DNA of 6,089 bases from Gemmatimonadota bacterium. GTDB taxonomy: Bacteria; Latescibacterota; UBA2968; UBA8231. Position numbers and translations under genes: made by a program. This document shows positions 1 through 5,086 of this stretch, piece by piece; position 1 is the stretch's first letter, and every line of letters begins with the position of its first letter. The DNA is taken from positions 1-6,089 of the forward strand of contig VXZF01000392.1 of NCBI GenBank assembly GCA_009845645.1. The letters are read 5' to 3'. A model generated the notes under the pieces. The model did no database searches and was not told the origin of the DNA. It saw only the letters and a list, made by a program, of their open reading frames with translations.

Positions 1-1176
1 GTCCCCGGGGCGGATATAGCCCAGCACCACATTGGCGTCGGTGAGCGACGGCTCGAGCCCTACCCGCTGGTAGCCGGCCGGCCCCGGCACGGCCCCGGCA
101 CTGCGCGGCCCCACCCGCAGACCGCCGGCCTGGTCCAAAAAGGCGATGCTACCGCCTCCTGCCCCCACTTCGGCGATGTCGATGCTGGGTGCCCGGATCA
201 GCTCGCCCCCACCGCCGATGAGCCGGTTGCCTGCGGACAGCGAGGCACCCACCTCGTACTCGGGGCTGTGGGCGATGCGGCCCTCTTCGATCATGGCCGC
301 CTTGGCCGTGGTGCCGCCCATATCTAGGGTGATGACCTGGTCCAATCCCAACTGCCCAGCGGCGAAACTGGCACCGAGGACTCCGGCCGCGGGACCCGAT
401 TCGAGGGCAAAGACCGGCCTGCGGGCCGCCTCCCAGTCTGGGGCCAGCCCGCCGGTTGACTGCATGATCAGCAGCGGCGCGTCCACGCCGCGCTGTTCCA
501 GCCCGTGACGCAGGGCACCCAGATAGCGCTGCACCACGGGCTGAACATAGGCGTTGACCGCGGTGGTGGCGCTGCGCTCGTACTCGCGGCGCTCGGGCAG
601 CACTTCCGACGACAGCGACACCGGCACCCCGGGCAAGCGCTCGCGCAAATACTGTCCCAAGCGGAGTTCGTGCTGCGGAAAGGCGTACGCGTGCAGCAGG
701 CATACGGCTACTGCTTCTATCCCTTCGGCTTCGAGCCGCTCGACGAGCCGCTCAAGTTCTGATTCTTCGAGGGAGACCAAGACTTCGCCGTCGGCCGCCA
801 CTCGCTCGTCCACTTCGAGGCGCAGGCGGCGCTCGACCAAGGGCCGGGGTTTATCGAAGAACAAATCGTAGAGTTGGGGGGCCCGTACGCGGCGCAGTTC
901 CAGCACATCGCGGAAACCCCGGGTGGTAATTAGGGCCGTGCGCGCGCCCCGGTGTTCGAGCACCGCGTTGGTGGCCACTGTGGTGCCGTGCGCCACCTCG
1001 GACACGGCTTGGTCCGCAGTGCTGAAGTGGGGTATGAGCTGGTCGAGGGCAGCCAGTACGGCGCGCTCGAAGTGGGGTGGGGTCGACGGCACTTTGTGGG
1101 TCCAGATGCCGCCTTGGTCGTCGAGGGCCACCACGTCGGTGAAAGTGCCTCCCACATCAGCGCCAATGCGGATCAT
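1..1176 (-). CDS. hyuA: Hydantoinase/5-oxoprolinase family protein HyuA (N-methylhydantoinase A-like), C-terminus off window
   Basis: The first 392 codons are present and open to the left edge; family members are usually near 680 residues, so about the last 40 percent is missing. The HyuA/oxoprolinase ATPase core is clear: N-terminal phosphate loop ADVGGTFTD (6-14), HGTTVATNAVLE (63-74), ESGPAAGV (259-266), second phosphate loop DMGGTTAK (285-292), glycine turn GAGGGSIA (338-345) and TDANVVLG (379-386). Proteins of this family couple ATP hydrolysis to opening of cyclic amides such as hydantoins or 5-oxoproline, usually with a HyuB partner, which would lie beyond position 1. The ATG at 1176 overlaps the stop of the upstream hydrolase (ATGA), implying translational coupling. 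Oddity: the usual PGPACYG segment reads PGPAGYQ (364-370), lacking the conserved cysteine. The family is certain; the substrate is unknown, and acetone-carboxylase-type relatives cannot be fully excluded. Confidence 0.93.
   Translation of the reverse strand, partial: MIRIGADVGGTFTDVVALDDQGGIWTHKVPSTPPHFERAVLAALDQLIPHFSTADQAVSEVAHGTTVATNAVLEHRGARTALITTRGFRDVLELRRVRAPQLYDLFFDKPRPLVERRLRLEVDERVAADGEVLVSLEESELERLVERLEAEGIEAVAVCLLHAYAFPQHELRLGQYLRERLPGVPVSLSSEVLPERREYERSATTAVNAYVQPVVQRYLGALRHGLEQRGVDAPLLIMQSTGGLAPDWEAARRPVFALESGPAAGVLGASFAAGQLGLDQVITLDMGGTTAKAAMIEEGRIAHSPEYEVGASLSAGNRLIGGGGELIRAPSIDIAEVGAGGGSIAFLDQAGGLRVGPRSAGAVPGPAGYQRVGLEPSLTDANVVLGYIRPGD
1173..1176 (-). other. ATGA stop/start overlap coupling hydrolase and hyuA
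   Basis: On the minus strand the hydrolase ends with TGA at 1175-1173 and hyuA begins with ATG at 1176-1174, sharing four bases. This arrangement normally means termination-reinitiation and roughly matched production of the two proteins. Confidence 0.9.
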
Positions 1177-2828
1177 GGGCGCGGTATCACCGGCAGGATC
1201 AGGTGGGAGGGATGGGCTCGGTCGTGGTAGATCCGCTGCTGGGCCACTTGCATCCCGTCGTCCAAACCGTGCGGATGGCCGGTGTTGAGGTTGCGGTCAA
1301 AGCGCGGGAAATTGCTGCTGGAGACCTCCAGCCGGATGCAGTGCCCGGCCCGGAAGAGATTGCTGGTCTCCCACAGTTCGATCCGATAGACGTACACCTG
1401 ATCTGGTTCGATGGGACTGGGGTCACGGTAGGAGTCGCGGAAGCAAGTCCGCACAATGCCCTCGCACAAGTGGATGGCCTTGCCCCCGGGGTGCACGTCG
1501 ACTAGGGTGGCGGTAAAATCGGTCTCCACCGCGCTGGAGGCTGCGTGCAGCACCAGTTCCACCGGCCCGGTAACTTCTACGTCCGCGGCTAGCGGTTCGG
1601 TGGTGTAGACCAGCACGTCGTCGCGCTGCTCCACTGGCCGGCGGTCTTTGGGTCCGGTGTTGTCGATGAACATGCTCTGTCCCCCGAGGGTGGGCACTGG
1701 GTCGTCTGGATCATAGGCATAGCTGTCGCACGGCTCGTCTCTAGGCTCTTGGCGGCTCAGCCGTCCATCGCCGTGCATTGAGTTGGCCTGCCCGCCGCTG
1801 TGCAAAAAGAAGCGGGTGTACTGGGTCCGCTCTAGGGGCCACGTCTCTTCGCCCCGCCAAACATTTTCCCCCATGACGAACAACTGCACCGGCGCTTCCC
1901 GGTCGATGCCGCTGTCCACGCCCTTGAGTCGCTGATCGTACCAGCGCAAATGCGCCTGCGGCATATCCACCCGGGCCGCGGGGCCAAAGTCCACATCGCC
2001 AAAGGGATCGTCGCTGCCAATCTGCGTATGGGTCCACGGCCCCACCATGAGGCGCGATCGCTCGCGGGCTTCCCGCCCCCTGGCCTGTTGCCGCCAGCCC
2101 TTGAAGCACTTGAAACCTTCGTGCAGCAAATTGTCGTACCAGCCCGTGATGAAATAGGCCGGCGTTTCCACCTCGCCGTACTGGCCCTTCATGCTGTACG
2201 AAGCCCAGAACTCGTCGAAGCAGGGGTGGCGAATGATTTCCCGGTAGAAGGGCCGTTCGCCCAGGTCGTCGAGCGCCGTCAACAGCGGCAGGCGGCGGTA
2301 GACCTGATCCCAGTCGATCAGATCCCTGGGGGCGTTTTGGTTGGTGCGCTGGCCCAGCCAGATGAAATTCATGGCGTTCTGCAGCTGCAAAATGCCGTTG
2401 TAGCGCATGTGGCCGTAGTTGTCCTCTTGGTTGGCGATGGGCACGAGGGCTTTGACAAAAGGGCTGCGCAGCGGTGCCGGCAGGATTTGGGTGAAACCTG
2501 GATAGGACACCCCAAAGGTGCCGATGGTGCCGTCGCACCAGGGCTGTTGGCCGATCCACTGCTGCGTATCGAACCCATCGTCTCGCTCGTCGACATAGGG
2601 ACGCCATTCGTCCTCCGACTCGTACCGGCCCCGGCTGTCTTGCATGAGCACGGCATACCCTTCGGCCACAAAGCGCCGGGCCCACTCCACGTAGCGGGGA
2701 TGCTGGGTGCTGTAGGGCGAGCGGATCAGCAATACGGGGAAGCGCTCCCCTGCGTCCGGCCGATACAGGGCTCCGTAGAGCCGCACCCCGTCGCGCATGG
2801 GTATCGAAATGTCGAGCTGAATGCGCAT
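1173..2828 (-). CDS. CocE/NonD family alpha/beta hydrolase (X-Pro dipeptidyl-peptidase S15 type)
   Basis: This 551-residue protein is full length for CocE/NonD hydrolases (about 550-600). The N-terminus has the typical start IPMRDGVRLYGALYRP (9-24). The catalytic serine lies in the nucleophile elbow GVSYPG (Ser108), the acid is probably Asp232 in ITGWYDN, and the histidine is His267 in VGPWTH; spacing and context match the cocaine esterase triad. From about residue 410 comes the C-terminal jelly-roll domain (VTGPVELVLHA, then SNLFRAGHCIRLEVSSSNFPR near 488-508). Such enzymes cleave esters, amides, glutaryl-type acyl groups or X-Pro peptide bonds. No signal peptide is visible, so it is probably cytoplasmic. 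The ATG at 2828 keeps the first beta strand; an AGAGGT-like ribosome site lies about ten bases upstream. It overlaps hyuA by four bases, so both probably act in one degradation route. The substrate is not predictable. Confidence 0.95.
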   Translation of the reverse strand: MRIQLDISIPMRDGVRLYGALYRPDAGERFPVLLIRSPYSTQHPRYVEWARRFVAEGYAVLMQDSRGRYESEDEWRPYVDERDDGFDTQQWIGQQPWCDGTIGTFGVSYPGFTQILPAPLRSPFVKALVPIANQEDNYGHMRYNGILQLQNAMNFIWLGQRTNQNAPRDLIDWDQVYRRLPLLTALDDLGERPFYREIIRHPCFDEFWASYSMKGQYGEVETPAYFITGWYDNLLHEGFKCFKGWRQQARGREARERSRLMVGPWTHTQIGSDDPFGDVDFGPAARVDMPQAHLRWYDQRLKGVDSGIDREAPVQLFVMGENVWRGEETWPLERTQYTRFFLHSGGQANSMHGDGRLSRQEPRDEPCDSYAYDPDDPVPTLGGQSMFIDNTGPKDRRPVEQRDDVLVYTTEPLAADVEVTGPVELVLHAASSAVETDFTATLVDVHPGGKAIHLCEGIVRTCFRDSYRDPSPIEPDQVYVYRIELWETSNLFRAGHCIRLEVSSSNFPRFDRNLNTGHPHGLDDGMQVAQQRIYHDRAHPSHLILPVIPRP

Positions 2829-2943
2829 CCTCTCAGTACCTCTTGTCTTTGTCGAGGGGCTCGCTGGCGAGAAAGCGCCGCACGGTCTGGCGTTTACGGC
2901 GATTTAAGGTAGTTTAGCAGAGAAGTCGAGACAAGATAGTCCA
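2829..2943. other. Divergent intergenic region between hydrolase operon and kinase gene
   Basis: This 115-base spacer separates divergently transcribed genes and must hold the promoter of the hydrolase-hyuA operon and probably that of the plus-strand cluster. I found no convincing paired -35/-10 boxes on either strand. A short CTCGC-TG-GCGAG inverted repeat (2860-2871) is too weak to call. Base composition changes here, from GC-rich on the left to a more AT-containing stretch from about 2895. Confidence 0.5.
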
Positions 2944-3519
2944 ATGGACACCAATCGCGAACTAGGGAAAATCATCCTCATCAATGGCGCGTCGAGTTCG
3001 GGGAAGTCGACGCTTGCACGCCAGCTACAGCAGACGCTACCAATCCCATTCTGGCACTTTTCGTTTGACCACCTCCGCGATTCCAACGCCCTGCCGATGG
3101 AACGCGTTCGCAGCGGTGAATTTGATTGGTCCGCTATGAGACCTGCGGTCTTCGATGGGTTTCATCGGTGTTTGCCAGTTTTAGCTGAGGCGGGCAATAA
3201 TCTCATCGTCGATCACATTATTGAAAACGAGATGTGGATGTCGGATCTGGTGAAATTACTTGCCGGCTTGGACGTATTCTTTGTCGGCGTGCACTGTCCG
3301 CTTCCCGAACTTGAGCGCAGGGAGCGCGAAAGAGGCAATCGGCGTGTTGGGGAGGCTCGAACGGACTATCAAGTGGTGCACGGGTTCGCTGAATACGATC
3401 TGGAAATTGACTCGATGCAGCCGTGCCAGACCAATGTAAACACGCTAGTCGATGCTTGGGAATCCCGCCAACCCCCTAGCGTATTTGAGCGAATGGCGGC
3501 GCAAAATGGAATCGTATGA
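2944..3519 (+). CDS. Chloramphenicol phosphotransferase-like P-loop kinase
   Basis: The 191-residue protein matches the chloramphenicol phosphotransferase (CPT) family in length and motif order. The Walker A loop is GASSSGKST (15-23). HFSFDHL (38-44) carries Asp42, equivalent to the catalytic Asp37 of the Streptomyces venezuelae enzyme. NNLIVDHI (85-92) is the Walker-B-like strand, FFVGVHC (112-118) is the next core strand, arginines at 125-134 would form the lid, and YQVVHGFAEYDLEID (142-156) is the typical CPT C-terminal signature. CPT phosphorylates the primary hydroxyl of chloramphenicol with ATP; most relatives are uncharacterised, so resistance is possible but unproven. The ATG at 2944 is just far enough upstream of the P-loop; its ribosome site is weak. 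It heads three plus-strand genes. The family call is firm, the substrate is not. Confidence 0.87.
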   Translation: MDTNRELGKIILINGASSSGKSTLARQLQQTLPIPFWHFSFDHLRDSNALPMERVRSGEFDWSAMRPAVFDGFHRCLPVLAEAGNNLIVDHIIENEMWMSDLVKLLAGLDVFFVGVHCPLPELERRERERGNRRVGEARTDYQVVHGFAEYDLEIDSMQPCQTNVNTLVDAWESRQPPSVFERMAAQNGIV

Positions 3520-3566
3520 ATCGCCACTCGGTATCGGAACAGCAATGAAGAGAGGACTTTGTCGAG

Positions 3567-3908
3567 ATGATGTTTAGGATTCGAAGATATCAGGTCGTCC
3601 CTGGCAAGACGGAAGCGTTCAATGACTTTTTCCTGACGAGGCTGTTTCCCGTTCAGAAGAGGTACGGAGCCCGTCTCGTCGGTCGTTTTCAAACAGACGA
3701 TGGGCTCCAGATCGTTGCGGTATGGGTTTACCAGAGCTTCGACCATTACGAGGAAGTGCAGAGCTTGGTTGCTGAGGATGCAGATTCGATTGCGGCTCAA
3801 GAGTATCGACGACAGGAGTTGGATCCGCTCTTCACGGAGACGGACGAGTCCTTTATGATCTCGACGGTACCAATGGCATTGACGGAACTCGCTCACTTGG
3901 AAGCATAA
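3567..3908 (+). CDS. NIPSNAP family protein
   Basis: The 113-residue product has the pattern of a single NIPSNAP (dimeric alpha/beta barrel) domain: a first strand FRIRRYQVVPGK (3-14), a helix with FNDFF...LFPVQKRYG (18-34), a strand LVGRFQTDDG (37-46) followed by IVAVWVYQSFDHYEEV (49-64), and a C-terminal strand SFMISTVP (95-102). Length is typical of bacterial single-domain members. The family has no agreed biochemical role; related barrels bind or oxidise small aromatic molecules. No catalytic residues can be named. Two ATGs are adjacent (3567 and 3570); AGAGG at 3551-3555 gives 11 bases to the first, which is preferred. It lies 47 bases after the kinase gene and 25 before the acetyltransferase gene, so co-transcription is likely. 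Confidence 0.8.
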   Translation: MMFRIRRYQVVPGKTEAFNDFFLTRLFPVQKRYGARLVGRFQTDDGLQIVAVWVYQSFDHYEEVQSLVAEDADSIAAQEYRRQELDPLFTETDESFMISTVPMALTELAHLEA

Positions 3909-3933
3909 GTGCATCTCAAGACACAACGAGAAA

Positions 3934-4482
3934 ATGGTAGTCCTAGAGCCATTCACTGAAGCAGACTTCGACAGGTTGATTGGTTGGATCCCGTCCAGTG
4001 ACTTTCTCTTGCAATGGGCGGGGCCGGACTTTGAGTATCCGCTTAGTCGCGAACGGCTAAGCGAACATCTGACGGATGCTCAGGGCGACTTGCCGAGCAA
4101 GCTGATCTACAAGGTCGTGGATAGTGAGAATGGGACGACGATTGGGCACATTGAGTTGGCGGCGATTGATCGTCGCAACGGAAGTGCCCGCGTGTGTCGG
4201 GTACTCGTTGGCGATCCTGCTTACAGAGGAAAGGACATCGGCACGGTTATGATGGAGAAGATCGTAGAGATCGGCTTTCGTCAGCTTGGTCTCCATCGCA
4301 TTGAGCTGGCTGTGTTCGACTTCAACACAAGTGCCATACGTTGCTATGAGAAGGTTGGGTTTGTAAAGGAAGGACACCTTAGAGAATGCCGAAAGGCCGA
4401 CGATGGATATTGGAGTTTCTATATTATGGCTATCTTGAGGCGTGAATGGGAAAGCAGTAGAAACGAACTAGGAGTGGAGTGA
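3934..4482 (+). CDS. GNAT N-acetyltransferase, RimJ/RimL type
   Basis: The 182-residue protein shows the full GNAT fold of the Acetyltransf_3 (RimJ/RimL) kind. MVVLEPFTEADFDRL (1-15) forms the first strand and helix. IGHIELAAID (70-79) precedes motif A, VCRVLVGDPAYRG then KDIGTVMM (87-107), whose RGKDIG (98-103) is the acetyl-CoA pyrophosphate loop. RIELAVFDFNTSAIRCYEKVGF (122-143) is motif B with Asn131 and Tyr138 in the usual places, and GHLRECRKADDGYWSFYIMAIL (147-168) is the terminal hairpin. It transfers an acetyl group from acetyl-CoA to an amine: a protein N-terminus, a polyamine or an aminoglycoside-like drug. The acceptor cannot be told. The start has only a weak ribosome site, fitting coupling to the NIPSNAP gene 25 bases upstream. 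Its stop lies three bases from the convergent small gene. Confidence 0.9.
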   Translation: MVVLEPFTEADFDRLIGWIPSSDFLLQWAGPDFEYPLSRERLSEHLTDAQGDLPSKLIYKVVDSENGTTIGHIELAAIDRRNGSARVCRVLVGDPAYRGKDIGTVMMEKIVEIGFRQLGLHRIELAVFDFNTSAIRCYEKVGFVKEGHLRECRKADDGYWSFYIMAILRREWESSRNELGVE

Positions 4483-4485
4483 GGC

Positions 4486-4740
4486 TTACGCAAGCTGTGG
4501 CATAGCTTGCGCTTCGATTTCCGCTCGCTCGACCTCGTACCCTGCCGATTTCACGTCTGCGATGGCTGAACGAATAGCTGCTTCGAGGGAGTCGCCCTCT
4601 CGGTGAAAATCAATCGAGAAGACGCCGTTGCAGACCCCTGGCGTTCCATCGTCGCAGCCGGCTTCAAACAATTCGTCTGCAATTTCTTCGGTCAGCTCGT
4701 ATTGCCCCTTGAGAATCAAGGCAAACTCATATTTGGCCAT
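4486..4740 (-). CDS. Small conserved-looking protein, candidate antitoxin/partner of the 76-aa protein
   Basis: This 84-residue acidic protein has no clear named family. Predicted order is strand KYEFALILKG (3-12), helix TEEIADELFEAGCDDGTPG (17-35), strand GVFSIDFHRE (39-48), helix SLEAAIRSAIADVKSAGY (51-68) and strand EVERAEIE (69-76), a compact beta-alpha-beta-alpha-beta layout. The segments EAGCDDGTPG and SIDFHREGDSLEAAIRSAIADV resemble, from memory, the N-terminal domain of larger bacterial proteins that continue into a DNA-binding helix-turn-helix; that second domain is absent here. The gene follows the 76-aa gene by 25 bases with a strong GGAAGGG ribosome site, so it is the second gene of a two-gene operon. 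The small sizes and strong second-gene ribosome site suggest an antitoxin-like role, which is inference. The coding call itself is solid: good ribosome site, clean start and plausible composition. Confidence 0.75.
   Translation of the reverse strand: MAKYEFALILKGQYELTEEIADELFEAGCDDGTPGVCNGVFSIDFHREGDSLEAAIRSAIADVKSAGYEVERAEIEAQAMPQLA
4489..4511. terminator. Hairpin at the convergent gene ends, possible terminator for the GNAT gene
   Basis: CGCAAGCT at 4489-4496 and AGCTTGCG at 4504-4511 form a perfect 8-bp inverted repeat with a 7-base loop. It starts six bases after the GNAT stop codon and lies inside the last codons of the minus-strand 84-aa gene. On the plus strand it is followed only by CTTCGATTT, a weak T tract, and on the minus strand by no T tract. 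It could end the plus-strand transcript, but a classical intrinsic terminator is not complete. Confidence 0.45.
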
Positions 4741-4748
4741 TGGGCTTA

Positions 4749-4755
4749 CCCTTCC
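4749..4755 (-). promoter_or_regulatory. Strong ribosome binding site GGAAGGG of the 84-aa gene
   Basis: On the minus strand GGAAGGG ends eight bases before the ATG at 4740. It is the best Shine-Dalgarno match in the window and fixes the start of the 84-aa gene. It is far stronger than the AAGAG site of the first gene of the same operon, so the second protein may be made in excess. Confidence 0.75.
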
Positions 4756-4757
4756 GA

Positions 4758-4787
4758 TTTATAGCCTACAACAGGTGATGAGGGCAA
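4758..4787 (-). promoter_or_regulatory. Possible internal promoter before the 84-aa gene
   Basis: On the minus strand TTGCCC (4787-4782) and TATAAA (4763-4758) are separated by 18 bases, 4/6 and 5/6 matches to sigma-70 boxes. An internal promoter for the second gene alone is known in hicAB operons. Against it: transcription would begin around 4750, inside the ribosome site, leaving a very short leader. Confidence 0.25.
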
Positions 4788-4996
4788 CGATCAACAGCTC
4801 GACGGATGTCTTTGGCATGGTCTTCAGGATTCTTTGGCGTTGAATATACAGCTCTTGCACAGCCCGTTCGGTCCCTAAGCGCACAGTACAAGCGCCCCCA
4901 AGTATGGGCCCGTGGTCCGGCTCTCCGAACCGTCCAGCCATGATCTAATGCGTACGCAATGGCTGCACGAATATGCTTATTGGGATGCTCTGGCAC
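4766..4996 (-). CDS. Small basic protein, candidate HicA-like toxin; function unassigned
   Basis: The 76-residue product is basic and rich in His and Cys. Its likely layout is helix HIRAAIAYALDHGW (8-21), strand TVRRAGPRAH (22-31), strand TWGRLYC (32-38), strand RAVYSTP (48-54) and helix DHAKDIRRAVDRC (59-71). This alpha-beta-beta-beta-alpha order is that of the HicA double-stranded-RNA-binding fold, with His31 where HicA carries its catalytic histidine; this is a structural analogy, not a recognised match. Cys38, Cys46, Cys71 and His60 could alternatively bind a metal. The start is GTG at 4996: an in-frame TAG at about 5030 limits extension, and AAGAG lies four bases upstream. I recall similar unnamed short proteins starting HPNKHIR and ending RRxVDxCPH in other bacteria, so the gene is probably real. 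It is the first gene of the two-gene operon with the 84-aa gene. Confidence 0.7.
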   Translation of the reverse strand: MPEHPNKHIRAAIAYALDHGWTVRRAGPRAHTWGRLYCALRDRTGCARAVYSTPKNPEDHAKDIRRAVDRCPHHLL

Positions 4997-5012
4997 TGGA
5001 CTCTTTTGTCCA
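4997..5012. promoter_or_regulatory. Perfect inverted repeat abutting the GTG start, candidate operator or translational hairpin
   Basis: TGGAC at 4997-5001 and GTCCA at 5008-5012 form a perfect 5-bp inverted repeat around a 6-base centre. It directly touches the GTG start of the 76-aa gene. On the minus strand the centre reads AAAAGA, which with the next base gives the only ribosome site of that gene. It could be a repressor operator or an mRNA hairpin holding the ribosome site in its loop. Confidence 0.5.
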
Positions 5013-5046
5013 AATCTGTTTTTGCGCTAGTTTTGCATAACGTTTT

Positions 5047-5074
5047 AGAGTACATGTCGTGAAAACCTTGTCAA
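5047..5074 (-). promoter_or_regulatory. Sigma-70-like promoter of the two-gene small-protein operon
   Basis: On the minus strand a perfect -35 box TTGACA (5074-5069) is followed after 16 bases by TACTCT (5052-5047), which keeps the key first T, second A and last T of the -10 box. Transcription would start near 5040, leaving a leader of about 44 bases that contains the inverted repeat at 4997-5012. Confidence 0.45.
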
Positions 5075-5076
5075 GG
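5066..5076. promoter_or_regulatory. Odd palindrome over the -35 box and the ribosome site of the divergent gene
   Basis: CCTTG (5066-5070), one central base and CAAGG (5072-5076) form an 11-base palindrome. It covers the -35 box of the minus-strand promoter and contains the AAGG that serves as ribosome site for the plus-strand gene at 5087 (ten bases away). A bound regulator here would affect both directions. The repeat is short and may be chance. Confidence 0.3.
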
Positions 5077-5086
5077 CGATATATAA

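Noticed and set aside
149..703. A 184-codon minus-strand frame within hyuA.
   Set aside because: It overlaps hyuA on the same strand in another frame; hyuA shows conserved ATPase motifs throughout, while this product is Arg/Ala/Gly-rich with none.
2860..2871. CTCGC-TG-GCGAG inverted repeat in the divergent spacer.
   Set aside because: A two-base loop is too tight for an RNA hairpin and a 5-bp arm in GC-rich sequence is not distinctive.
1950..2912. A 320-codon plus-strand open frame opposite the CocE-type hydrolase.
   Set aside because: It is antisense to a gene with intact catalytic motifs, has no recognisable domain, and its openness is explained by high GC in the opposite coding frame.
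3369..3956. A 195-codon minus-strand open frame across the kinase end and the NIPSNAP gene.
   Set aside because: It runs antisense through two genes with clear family signatures and has no ribosome site or domain pattern.
4057..4377. A 106-codon minus-strand frame inside the GNAT gene.
   Set aside because: It is antisense to intact acetyl-CoA binding motifs and has no ribosome site; treated as a shadow.
5020..5036. Direct repeat TTTTGC at 5020-5025 and 5031-5036.
   Set aside because: Two copies of a six-base AT-rich word eleven bases apart are expected by chance and show no further symmetry.
2895..5086. The cluster of small accessory genes as an integron cassette array.
   Set aside because: I searched the gaps for attC core sites (GTTRRRY and RYYYAAC) by eye and found none, and the genes are not all in one direction.
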